From the NCBI GenBank assembly GCA_030141605.1, contig JAQGDQ010000013.1, forward strand, positions 1,267,947 through 1,304,946: a DNA stretch of 37,000 bases, written 5' to 3'. This DNA is from Tubiluchus corallicola (taxonomy: Eukaryota > Priapulida > Priapulimorpha > Priapulimorphida > Tubiluchidae). This document shows, one piece after another, positions 1-11,700 of this stretch (position 1 is its first letter; each line of letters starts with the position of its first letter). Under the pieces are notes generated by a model. It was not told where the DNA came from, did no database searches, and saw only the letters and a list, made by a program, of their open reading frames with translations. The translations under genes and the position numbers were made by a program.

Positions 1-536
1 TGAAGCCACTTATTAAGAGAGTTGTGTGTGGATGCAAATACATTCTTGGCCAAGTGGAAAAATAGTCAGAATTTGTATGGCAAATCAAATCGCCAGAATA
101 AGTATGAAACCTATGTTCCTGTCCTGCCGTAAGTAGTACTTACTGGACTCGCATTTAGTAAGCTGAAGTGCTGAATATCAGTTTGCAGTGTACAATTTGT
201 GTATGAAGTAACATTTAAACAATATATTTTCAATTATAGCTATATGGTTTTAGGTTTGTCATTCCATTATTACAAAAATGGATTTGATTTGACTAGATAT
301 TTTTGTCTATGAAAAATTAATTTTTTTTTGTTTGGTGTTTGGCAGTTGTATTATTTGTCATTATTAGCAATCTGCAACATTAATATTGCTTTCTTATTTT
401 TCTTTCAATTATTTCTCTGATATTTTACTTGCTGTGTCTGTTTCTTATGCTTTCTAAAGTTGGTTCAGTTTAGTCATTTTAACTGTCTACTTATGTTTGT
501 TTTTGAAACGGTTGCAACTTGACTATGTACCTAAAT
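1..536 (+). other. Intron sequence upstream of first visible GARS1 exon
   Basis: AT-rich DNA with no exon that I can match to glycyl-tRNA synthetase. A sequence at 500-536 looks like a degenerate partial copy of the minisatellite unit that follows, and may be the ancestral unit. Inferred to be intron because the next recognisable coding segment (2555) is mid-protein. Confidence 0.55.
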
Positions 537-2530
537 CTGAATATGCTTAAGTCAGTTAATTTTTGGAGGTTTCTGCTCGGTGTTGCATTAGTTGTTAGAA
601 AGTGATGGCCACCGTTGTTATGGTGTGACATTGTCTATTTCCTCTGTCTGAATATGCTTAAGTCAGTTAATTTTTGGAGGTTTCTGCTCGGTGTTGCATT
701 AGTTGTTAGAAAGTGATGGCCACCGTTGTTATGGTGTGACATTGTCTATTTCCTCTGTCTGAATATGCTTAAGTCAGTTAATTTTTGGAGGTTTCAGCTT
801 GGTGTTGCATTAGTTGTTAGAAAGTGGTGGCCACCGTTGTTATGGTGTGACATTGTCTATTTCCTCTGTCTGAATATGCTTAAGTCAGTTAATTTTTGGA
901 GGTTTCTGCTCGGTGTTGCATTAGTTGTTAGAAAGTGATGGCCACCGTTGTTATGGTGTGACATTGTCTATTTCCTCTGTCTGAATATGCTTAAGTCAGT
1001 TAATTTTTGGAGGTTTCTGCTCGGTGTTGCATTAGTTGTTAGAAAGTGATGGCCACCGTTGTTATGGTGTGACATTGTCTATTTCCTCTGTCTGAATATG
1101 CTTAAGTCAGTTAATTTTTGGAGGTTTCTGCTCGGTGTTGCATTAGTTGTTAGAAAGTGATGGCCACCGTTGTTATGGTGTGACATTGTCTATTTCCTCT
1201 GTCTGAATATGCTTAAGTCAGTTAATTTTTGGAGGTTTCTGCTCGGTGTTGCATTAGTTGTTAGAAAGTGATGGCCACCGTTGTTATGGTGTGACATTGT
1301 CTATTTCCTCTGTCTGAATATGCTTAAGTCAGTTAATTTTTGGAGGTTTCTGCTTGGTGTTGCATTAGTTGTTAGAAAGTGATGGCCACCGTTGTTATGG
1401 TGTGACATTGTCTATTTCCTCTGTCTGAATATGCTTAAGTCAGTTAATTTTTGGAGGTTTCTGCTCGGTGTTGCATTAGTTGTTAGAAAGTGATGGCCAC
1501 CATTGTTATGGTGTGACATTGTCTATTTCCTCTGTCTGAATATGCTTAAGTCAGTTAATTTTGGGGGGTTTCAGCTTGGTGTTGCATTAGTTGTTAGAAA
1601 GTGATGGCCACCGTTGTTATGGTGTGACATTGTCTATTTCCTCTGTCTGAATATGCTTAAGTCAGTTAATTTTTGGAGGTTTCAGCTTGGTGTTGCATTA
1701 GTTGTTAGAAAGTGGTGGCCACCGTTGTTATGGTGTGACATTGTCTATTTCCTCTGTCTGAATATGCTTAAGTCAGTTAATTTTTGGAGGTTTCAGCTTG
1801 GTGTTGCATTAGTTGTTAGAAAGTGGTGGCCACCGTTGTTATGGTGTGACATTGTCTATTTCCTCTGTCTGAATATGCTTAAGTCAGTTAATTTTTGGAG
1901 GTTTCAGCTTGGTGTTGCATTAGTTGTTAGAAAGTGATGGCCACCGTTGTTATGGTGTGACATTGTCTATTTCCTCTGTCTGAATATGCTTAAGTCAGTT
2001 AATTTTTGGAGGTTTCAGCTTGGTGTTGCATTAGTTGTTAGAAAGTGGTGGCCACCGTTGTTATGGTGTGACATTGTCTATTTCCTCTGTCTGAATATGC
2101 TTAAGTCAGTTAATTTTTGGAGGTTTCAGCTTGGTGTTGCATTAGTTGTTAGAAAGTGGTGGCCACCGTTGTTATGGTGTGACATTGTCTATTTCCTCTG
2201 TCTGAATATGCTTAAGTCAGTTAATTTTTGGAGGTTTCAGCTTGGTGTTGCATTAGTTGTTAGAAAGTGATGGCCACCATTGTTATGGTGTGACATTGTC
2301 TATTTCCTCCGTCTGAATATGCTTAAGTCAGTTAATTTTTGGGGGTTTCTGCTTGGTGTTACATTAGTTGTTAGAAAGTGGTGGCCACCGTTGTTATGGT
2401 GTGACATTGTCTATTTCCTCCGTCTGAATATGCTTAAGTCAGTTAATTTTTGGGGGTTTCTGCTTGGTGTTACATTAGTTGTTAGAAAGTGATGGCCACC
2501 GTTGTTATGGTGTGACATTGTCTATTTCCT
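537..2530 (+). repeat. 111-bp minisatellite, about 18 tandem units
   Basis: Every unit repeats at exactly 111 bases (the motif AATATGCTTAAGTCAG recurs from 539 to 2428). Units differ by a few substitutions and fall into classes: one with TTTCTGCTCGG and AAGTGATGG, one with TTTCAGCTTGG and AAGTGGTGG or AAGTGATGG, and a third, the last two units, with GGGGGTTTCTGCTTGG and TTACATTAG. A three-unit block repeats exactly at 1614-1946 and 1947-2279, a higher-order 333-bp period. Because 111 is divisible by three, one frame opens wherever TGA is TGG, which creates false ORFs. The array lies in a GARS1 intron and stops 24 bases before the acceptor AG. Confidence 0.97.
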
Positions 2531-2554
2531 ACAATTGTTTTGTTTGTTTTTTAG

Positions 2555-2700
2555 CTTGATGGTTTTGACGTACAGCAAATGACAGACGTTCTTCGGCAGT
2601 ACAATATGAAATCTCCAGTCACAAATAGTGATATAACTGATCCTGTTGAGTTCAACTTAATGTTTCAGACTTCTCTTGGTCCGTCTGGACATGTTAAAGG
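2555..2700 (+). CDS. GARS1: GARS1 exon a
   Basis: Encodes the segment beginning [17 protein letters not shown] and ending [10 protein letters not shown], which matches the human region before the LRPETAQG motif. The acceptor is a T-rich tract ending TTTTTTAG and the donor is GTAAGT at 2701. The exon is 146 bases and ends after the second base of a Gly codon, which the next exon completes. Confidence 0.93.
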
Positions 2701-5700
2701 GTAAGTGGTTCAATGTTCGGTAAGTGACACACTGTGACAGTTGAAATACGTTATTTAACAGAATTATTCAGAGCGAAATTGGAGACTAGAAAAATAACAA
2801 AATTTTAATAAAACACTAGAATTCTATGGAAAGTACAAATTTTGATAATTGTGTAGCTAGTAAAAAAACCGTGATTCACTTCTGAAATTTTTTTCTCTAG
2901 GCTTTTGCATATGTGCACAGATTAAAACATTTGTGACTTTGGTGCTTCCCAGCCATGAATATTATTGTAATTGTTTTTTAGCCACAAACAACCTGAATCG
3001 TCGAGCAACGACCACGTTATTTACAGATTGCATATCAGATACTCATAATAACACCTATGAAAAAGCGTTTTTATCAACTTTGTTTTGTTATTATCACAGG
3101 CTGAGCATACCATGCGTTTTCTGTTCATTTTCCGCATGTATTTTAGATTTCTGAGACCAGAAACTGCACAAGGCATCTTCGTGAACTTCAAGCGACTTCT
3201 TGAATTTAACCAAGGACGCTTACCGTTCGCTTCTGCCCAAATAGGAAGCGCATTTAGGAATGAGATTTCCCCAAGATCTGGATTAATACGAGTCAGGTAA
3301 AAGCAATATAGTATGCTCTGTGTCAGTAACCATGATTGTTACAAGTTTTGCAAATCCAGAATTAATTTAATCTGTCATCTAATGGTTAATTTGAATAAAT
3401 ATTTTAAAACTGAAGTGAACTCTGTGCATAATTGACTTGATTTGTCAGCACTGCTGGTATAGAATACCATACATTTGTAATTCCCCTAGCTTAAGTTAGC
3501 GAAAAAGATACCTGTTTACTTTATTGCCAATTGCAGAACTTTTCATTGGTTTGCAATTTCTCTCTTTAGCCAAATAAATTCAAGAAAAAAAAGCAGTTCA
3601 AGTTTGATGTGAATTTCCTGTTTTTGTACCGTTAATTGAAGTTTATAGTATCTTATCAAACAGACACAGTCGTCTCAGTTGTTCTAAAACCCTGATTTTA
3701 AATCATATTTTACTGTTTTTCAGTTTGTAAATGTTTGTATTGGTTACATTTTTTTGCAATTTTTTACAGAGAATTTCCCATGGCAGAAATTGAGCATTTT
3801 GTTGATCCTGTTGACAAGTCTCATCCGAAGTTTAAAAATGTGGAAAATCTGGTCGTAACGATGTACTCAGCTTGCGATCAGAATGACGGAAAGTCCTCCG
3901 TGCAAAGAACGCTAAAGAGTGCCGTGGAAGATGTAAATATGAATTATGATTTATGCTTTAGAATTTTTATCTTACATATAGCTCTTATAGGATGTCATCG
4001 ACTAATATGGCTACATCCAACTTACAACTGTTCGATTTTATGACCCAACCACAACTCAATTAATTATATGAAACCAATTGTAACTTATATTCCTTCTATA
4101 TAGATTTAAACAAATTAACTTTAAATTGTTTAATTCAATAAATTCATCGTAGGTCGTAAGTCGACGACTACCTGTCTAGTTGTTTTGTATCGCTAACGTA
4201 TTAAAAACGCTGCTTTGCACATTCTTGTCTTAACCTCGTGCATTCTATGTTTCACTCACTGTGGGTGAGCACAGATGAAAATTTAATTTCTGTTTGCAAT
4301 CAGATTATAAAGTTCATTAAAAATTCATTAGCTATCCTATTTTATTTTTTCTCTCGTTTTACTTAAATACCAGTCTTGCTGCATTATGTTTTTTTATATT
4401 GTTTTACATAAAATTTCCAATGTGAGAATGCTATATTGTTTTACGTAAAATTTCCAGTGCTATTTCCAATGGAATTTTATACAAAAACGTTAGGACTGTT
4501 CCCTTAGTGAGTGCAGAAATGATTGTCAAAAAATAAATTTTTGTCTTTTTTCAGGGCACAATAGACAATGAAACTTTGGGCTACTTCATGGGCAGAATCT
4601 ATCAGTTTATATTAAAGATAGGTTGCGCTCCGGCGAGCGTCCGTTTTAGGCAACATATGAATAACGAAATGGCTCATTATGCATGCGATTGTTGGGATTT
4701 GGAGTGTCTAACCTCGTATGTAAGTAAAAACACAATTTGTGTTCTTCCAGTACTTTTTATCTGCAGTTAAATATGTATTGCGTTTAGTGAAGTTTGCTCC
4801 TACTAGATCACAGTAAATGGAATGTCTGTGTTGCTGTTTGTGGTGCTTTGTTGGAGGTCATTGTTGTTATCAGATAATTTGTTTTTACTCGTGTATCTCT
4901 GAAGGTTTTCTCAAAATGTTATACTGTATTATCTTCTAGGGTTGGGTAGAATGTGTAGGATGTGCTGATCGTTCATGTTACGATCTTACTCAACATAGCA
5001 AAGCTACTGGATTGAAACTAGTTGCAGAAAAGAAATTAGCTGAACCGATATCCTTTTTTTCGTTCTGATTTGTGTGCTGTTCATCTAGAGAACTTCCTTG
5101 ATGACAGGATATGACTGTAACTTGATCAATCACTTTTGTGCCAGAAATATAGATTCAATATTGCAGCCCAGGTATTCTTAAAAAGTGGGCTGTTCTTGAG
5201 CAAGTTTGCAGATTTATCTCAGTTATGTGCAGTTACTAAACAATGGACTTGCCTTGGAAACAAACTTGCATTTTGAATATATACTCCCGGATTATGTCTT
5301 AAGCAAACAAATTCTTGTTAATATTATTGTAAAAAAAATTTTTATTTGCCTGTGTGTCCTAGGCAAATTAAGCATTCCTGTATCTCTTTGACAACTGAAA
5401 TTAAAAAGCGCTGAGCTTGGTCAGCAGATGCATGGGTAACAGCCATGTTAGAAACTCGCTCTAGATAGGTTAATCACTGGTAGCAAAAACCAGACTCGGA
5501 AACCCTTTTCCTTATACCCGTCGTGTACCTGTTTACCCGCTTGTTAAGATTCAGTGCAGTGAAGAAATTGTAATCATTTATATTCCCAAATAAAAACAAC
5601 CACTAGCACAACTCCACTGTTACACTAACAACAAGAATTCAGTTATTAAACCCAGAGAGCATGAACACGTGAGCAAAATGTATTGTTTTCCCACACAATG

Positions 5701-8700
5701 CATTTCATATTTGCCATACTTCTTAATTACTGAAATTGCATGCTTCGTCAATGAGTCAGCTACATCAGCACGTCAGCTAGGTTCTGCATTGAGCACTGAA
5801 ACACTTTCTGCCGAATAGATTATTTACTGTCTTCAGGGAGGATATATCAACATGGCCGAGACACTTCAGCTGCTCCGTTGTCTCACCTTAACCAATGTTC
5901 TCTTGATAACGAGATACATTCTTGTCCTGCCGCAGTCATCTGTAACTTGTATAAAAGTTGCTATAGCAACATAAGCTTTTTGAACTGATGCAAAGCATTC
6001 ATGGTGCTAAAATTTTGACATCAGTTATTCTGTCATGCTATAATATGATTCTGTTTAAATTATTTTTTTCTAAAGTAACCGCATACCAGTCTACTGAAGT
6101 AGTTCTCATTTTGCTTGCACTTACCACGTAATGCATGCTTTTTTCACCCTTGTTGTTTTTCCGTAACTTTGCCACACAGAACTGAAGAAGTCATGGAGTG
6201 CAATCCACAAAAAGGACCAATTGGCAAAGCTTTTAAAGCAGATGGCAAACTTGTGATTAATTACTTCAACAGTATAGAGGGAAAGGCCATCACAGATCTT
6301 GAAAAACACTTTGAAAGCAATGAGTGAGTAGCTGTGTTGATTTGTTACTAGATGTTGGCAGAAACGAAATAGAGATAAAAAGTATACAATGTTTAAAAAA
6401 ACAACTATCTATACAACAATGTGAAATATATGAATTGCTGAAAACTTTTCAGAAGTTTTTTTACAGGTCCCCTTACTAAAATAAGATTTAAATTGGAAAT
6501 ATCATATGAAAAATTACAAAAATTTAAAACTGTTATGTTCTGAGTGCAGATGTTTCACTCCGTTCATTCCTCATTTGTACGGTTCGCCTATTCATGGTTA
6601 GTTAATGTTGTTCCACGACCTTTAAAAGACAAACTTGTGAATCAGATCTTCAAGAGATAAGCAACAGCAAGCTTAACTAGTATATGGATGAGTTACTTTG
6701 GGGAAAATGTCTCTAGGCTATGACGGCTGTGTTGGTTGCCACCTATCCAGCCCAGTGTGTTTACCTTGCAGAAGGTGGATATATGCAACCGTAGCTAATA
6801 CATCCGTGTCGGTTTAGCCTCTCAGTTTTGAAATTAGAGAATTATTAATACTGAGGCAAGTACCAGTCGTGTCACAACCATCTATATCGAATAGACCATT
6901 CAGTGCTGCATCTTGCTTGTAGAGTATCAAATTAATCCTGTCTTAATCCATTGTCTATAGCTGTTTTGTTGTATTGTACATGTAATTGTTACATGCCATT
7001 ATCTATGCGTGTTAAAAAGTGAGTTTCTAAACTTTTGCACCCGCTATCATAATTAGCAGATTTATGAATGAGTTTCTGCTCCGCTTTGACTTCTGAAAAG
7101 TTGTCGTTCTCCGCTTACCAAATGTAGTATCTAATTTGAATATGCAGGAGAATGACTGCTTACTGTTTTAACTATTAAACTTTTAGATCAACTTACGTTA
7201 GCCCATTGGTTTCTGAAGTCTTCAGCCACAGTTAATAATGATGATTGCTCATGTGGTTTAGTTGAATTTGCATGTTAAGCGAAGATAACAATACTTAATT
7301 ACAGTCAAAGCTTTTTATAAGCCAACTTTGGGACTTCAGAAAAAGTTAGTATTAATCAAATTTGGGATGAAAATGAGATGCATTAATGGATAAATATCTA
7401 TGTACATATACACATTTTGTTTGGACAAAAAGATAGACAGATGTTAGCTGAAGTTAGTGTTATAAAGGGGGGTGTTATAATGAGATTTGATTATACCTAA
7501 AATTATTGCAAAATCATTTCAGATATGGCTCAGAAATAACCAGGTTATGCGTAAAATCACCAGAACTAATACTCGACTATAAGAATTATTGTGCACAGTG
7601 AAATTACTTCTGTCAGCTAATGTGCGGTTTAAAGCAGCTGTTAGACATATGAGTATCAGTAGTCCGAAAAGTAATACAAGTGTAATATTTTCAACTTCTA
7701 ACTTACTTTGAATACATTTCTCCTAGTATTTCAATTGTCAGCATGAAAAAAATCTAATTTGTTGCAAAAAAGCAAGTTGTTCAGCGGTACATGTGTATTA
7801 CTGTGATGCTTATTTGTTGTTTTTGGTTTTTGTGACTGTGCATGCTGGAACACACGCGAAATAGCAGTTACATTAGACTCATATTTGTACCTCATTCACC
7901 TGCTGTATCATGCAGGACATTCAAAAATATGCAATTATAGGTTCACATTTTAGTTGGATTTGTTTCGCGTTTTCTTAAATAAAGTTTTTTGCAGTTTTTT
8001 CTTTCTTTCAGCAAGTTGAATGCAAATATAGACGGCAAAGAATTTGTAATTGAAAAGAATATGGTTAATATCAAGAAATATCAAAAGACAGTCCATGGTA
8101 AGCTGGTTTTGAAGTATTGTTAGTAATTTGCTGGTAACTATTAGTCATTTTCTCTCTTTTTGTGAATACCATAGATACAAAATTATTATAATTGGGCATA
8201 TAATGCAGTCTGAAGAGTATGTAATGTGCTAGGGTCCTGGGTGTCACAGTTCAAGTTCTGCTACTTCCTATTAAAATACTGAATACAGCGCTGATTTTAT
8301 GTAATTCATTTTGTTTATTTGTTATTTAAGTTAATTTTAACAAAAATATGCCGAAATACTTGTTCACATATGTCAAAAGTTTTTACATTTTCTAATTGTT
8401 TCACCTCAATTGCATTGTTTCTAGTGGAAGAAGTGGTTCCGTCAGTCGTTGAACCGTCGTTTGGAATTGGGAGAGTAATCTATGCATTGTTTGAGCACAA
8501 CTTTAAAGTTAGGGAAGGCGACGAACAGAGAACGGTGAGTCCCTAGACAAACTTGACTAAGATAATAGTCATAGTCAAATAAGAACCAAATGAATTCGAA
8601 TCATTTGAATCAAAATCATGGATCAGTTGTGTTGGAATGGAGTATGAATACACTAGTAAATACGTAACATTGTTATTATTATCAATCTCTTATATTAATA

Positions 8701-11700
8701 TTCTTGGTATATATATTTATTTATATATATATAAGATTCGAGGCTACAGCTTCGACGAGGGCACCATTTACGGCGATCTATATATCAAACGAAAGGTCTC
8801 GATCTAGTGTCGTCTCATTGGGGGTTTATTTTTCGAATCGGGCCCACAGCGAGGAAGGGGAGGCGAAAAACCTCCAAAAATGGCCATTTTTCGGCCGTTT
8901 TTTGCAAAAGTTATACGGCTGAGATGTAGAGAACGGGAACGGGCCGAGGGGGGTGCTGGGTATGGATAGATAGCCCGTTCAGCGGTGGGTGTCATAGGCC
9001 TATTTAGAATTCCCAAGAGGGCTAGGGCGTCCCGTAACGGGCGTTTTTCCGTACCCAACTCGCGATTTTTTCGAAATTTCGGCCAAACAGCCGGCGGGAA
9101 AAACGTTCTAGCGGCGCCCGGTGGGACTCTCGGACGGAGATATATAGCTCTTTAGAAAGAGCAAGAACAGGGCTACACGATGATGTGGGCTATATGTTAG
9201 GGCATGTCCACCGAGAGGAGTATTGGCGAGTTAGTTAGGAGTTCTATTTTCGGCAATTTTCGCTTAGAAAACTGCTGACGCAAAGGCATTGTTGTGACGT
9301 CATCCATTGTACTCTGCTATAATCTTATAACTTTAATTCAGCAAAAAGCTGCCTGCTACGGGTTTGCGTTAGTTAAACAAACGGTAGGCAGGATGTTACG
9401 GGCTTTGTGTTATAAATGTGGACTAGGTAGGATGTTCGCGTATTATTGATTACACGTGTATTTATACGCAAAATCTTTTGCGGGGCCTTTGCTATTTATT
9501 ATATTATAGCACATAGTTTCAACTTTGTGAAAAATGTTTGGAATGGTTTTGTTGTAATGCTGTGCTGTTGGTGCTTGTGCTATAGGTGTTGTCATCGTTG
9601 CCACCATCATCATCATCATCATCAACATGATCACCACGTGAGGTGGTGGATTTGATGTGGTGTGGTGGTGGTGTGCTTTGTGTGTTGTGCTATGGATGGT
9701 GTGGTGGGGTGTGTGGGGTGTGGTGTGGGTAGTGTGGTATGGAGTGGGTGGCGTGGTGTGTGGGTGGGTGTTGTGGTGCAGTGTGGTGTTATGGTGTGGT
9801 GCAGTGCGGTGTGATGTGGTGGAGTGGTATGGTGTGGGTGGTGTGGTGTGTAGGTGGGTGGGTGGTGTGGTGTTGTGTGGTGTGATGTGGTGGAGTATTA
9901 TGGTGTGGGTGGTGCGGTGCAGTGGTATGGTGTGGTGCAGTGTGGTGTGATGTGGTGGAGTCGTATGGTGTGGGTGGTGTGGTGTGGTGTGTGGGTGGGG
10001 GGTGTGGTGGTGTGGTGTTGGTTGTGGTGTGTGTTGTATGGTGTGGGTGGTGTGGTGTGTGTGTGGGTGGTGCGGTGTGGTGGTTGGTGTGGTGTGATGT
10101 GGTGGAGTTATGGTGTGGGTGGTGTGGTGTGGTGGTGGGTGGGGTGTGGTGTGGTGGTGGGTGTGATGTGGTGGAGTGTATGGTGTGGGTGGTGTGGTGG
10201 GTGTGTGTATGGTGTGGTGGTGTGGTGGTGGTGGTGGTATGGTGTGGGTGGTGTGTGTGGTGTGTGTGGTGGTGTGGTGGTGGTGTGGTGGGTGTGGTGG
10301 TGGGTGGATGGGTGGAGTGGTATGGTGTGGTGCGTGTGGTTGATGGGTGGGTGGTGTGGTGTGGGTTTGTGTTGATTTGTGCACAAAATTCTTTTTGTGG
10401 GGTTTGGCTAGTCTCTTATATTAATATTCTTGGTATATATATATATTTATTTATATATAAGATTCGAGGCTACAGCCTGGACGAGGGCACCATTTGCGGC
10501 GATCTATATATCAAACGAAAGGTCTCGATCTAGTGTCGTCTCATTGGGGGTTTATTTTTCGAATCGGGCCCACCGGGAGGAACGGGAGGCGAAAAACCTC
10601 CAAAAATGGCCATTTTTCGGCCGTTTTTTGCAAAAGTTATACGGCTGAGATGTAGAGAACGGGAACGGGTCGAGGGTGGTGCTGGGTGTGGATAGATAGC
10701 CCGTTTAGCGGTGGGTGTCATAGGCCTATTTAGAGTTCCCGAGAGGGCCACGGCGTCCCGCAACGGGCGTTTTTCCGGACCCAACTCGCGATTTTTTCGA
10801 AATTTTGATCAAACAGCATGCGGAAAAAACGTTCTAGCGGCGCCTGGTGGGATTCTCGGAAGGAGACATATAGCTCTTTGCAAAGAGGAAGGACAGGGCT
10901 ACACGATGATGTGGGTTATATTTTAGGGCAGGTCCACCGAGAGGAGTATCAACGAGTTAATTAGGAGTTCTATTTTCGGCAATTTTCACTTAGAAAACTG
11001 CTGACGCAAAGGCATTGTTCTGACGTCATCCATTGTACTCTACTCTGCTTATAACTTTAATTCAGCAAAAAGTTACAGGCTTTGCGTTAGTTAAACAAAC
11101 AGTAGGCATGATGTTACGGGCTTTGTGTTATAAATGAGGACTGTGTAGGATGTTCGCGTATTATTGATTACACGTGTATTAATACGCAAAATCTTTTGCG
11201 GGGCCTTTGCTAGTTATATATTAATTGATTATATCTTTTTTTCAGTATTTGACGCTGCCATCATGTGTGGCACCACTGAAATGTGGAGTGTTTCCTTTAA
11301 GCTCAAATAAAGAATTTGACCCATTCGTAAGACAACTGTGTAAGTAGGAATTTGATATTATGCAGCTGTTATGTTTTTTTATTTCCTTGTAAGGAGGCTA
11401 ATATAACATGTACCACGCTCAACTGGGCCGTACGTAAGAACAGAACTACTTCTTTATATTCATCAGTCATAATAAGACAGAGATTTTATTGTGAAAATCT
11501 ATAATGTTTAGGCTTTGACAGTAATATTTTGTAGTAAAAGTTGTACTCATAATTTTTGTTACACTTGGCTAAGGTTTATTTAAATGTGTTTACGCTATGT
11601 GAACAATTAACTACAATGTGCAGAGTTTTTTGTACCATTCTATTTTCAGTGACATTTGGATTAATTTCAATATTTCGAAAAGTTTTTTCAACTCTTGTTA

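Larger units (their letters stand above)
8686..10411 (+). mobile_element. Non-autonomous Helitron, extended copy
   Basis: The 5' end is TCTCTTATATTAATATTC directly after A (target A|T). An 810-bp core, near-identical to the copy at 10412, ends at 9495 with a hairpin CGCAAAA-TC-TTTTGCG (9467-9482), nine bases and CTAT, where the sister copy has CTAG. The sequence continues through a CAT repeat and a G/T-only repeat to a second, weaker hairpin, CACAAAA-TTCT-TTTTGTG (10382-10399), eight bases, and CTAG at 10408-10411. No Rep/helicase gene is present. Known Helitron rules (5' TC, 3' hairpin then CTRR, A|T target) are met. The extended boundary is an inference that fits terminator read-through. 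Confidence 0.8.
8535..11245 (+). other. Large GARS1 intron filled by Helitrons
   Basis: The 2711-bp intron runs from GTGAGT to a TTTTTTTCAG acceptor. Nearly all of it (8686-11213) is Helitron-derived and G/T repeat DNA, listed separately. The inserted DNA is non-coding and splice signals at both ends are intact, so the gene should still be expressed. Confidence 0.9.

Noticed and set aside
726-2492. Open frames of 70-107 codons (LWCDIVYFLCLNMLKSV repeats) on the + strand
   Set aside because: They are the 111-bp minisatellite read in its one open phase; starts are non-ATG and the array is intronic.
537-2530. CRISPR-like array
   Set aside because: Units are contiguous with no unique spacers, and the genome is eukaryotic; the same holds for 25672-26526.
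5062-6179. GT-AG version of the intron after exon e
   Set aside because: The GTTCTG donor is very poor and inserts five residues absent from the human protein, while U12 signals fit exactly.
9443-10384. 313-codon His/Thr/Pro-rich minus-strand ORF and overlapping + strand Val/Gly/Trp-rich ORFs up to 203 codons
   Set aside because: Products of the G/T-only repeat, which cannot form stops easily; no domain, no conserved structure.
8704-10784. Paired 72-84 codon ORFs in both Helitron copies
   Set aside because: Both strands are open over the same GC-richer core, the frames are not conserved in the third copy as a protein, and the element is better explained as non-autonomous.
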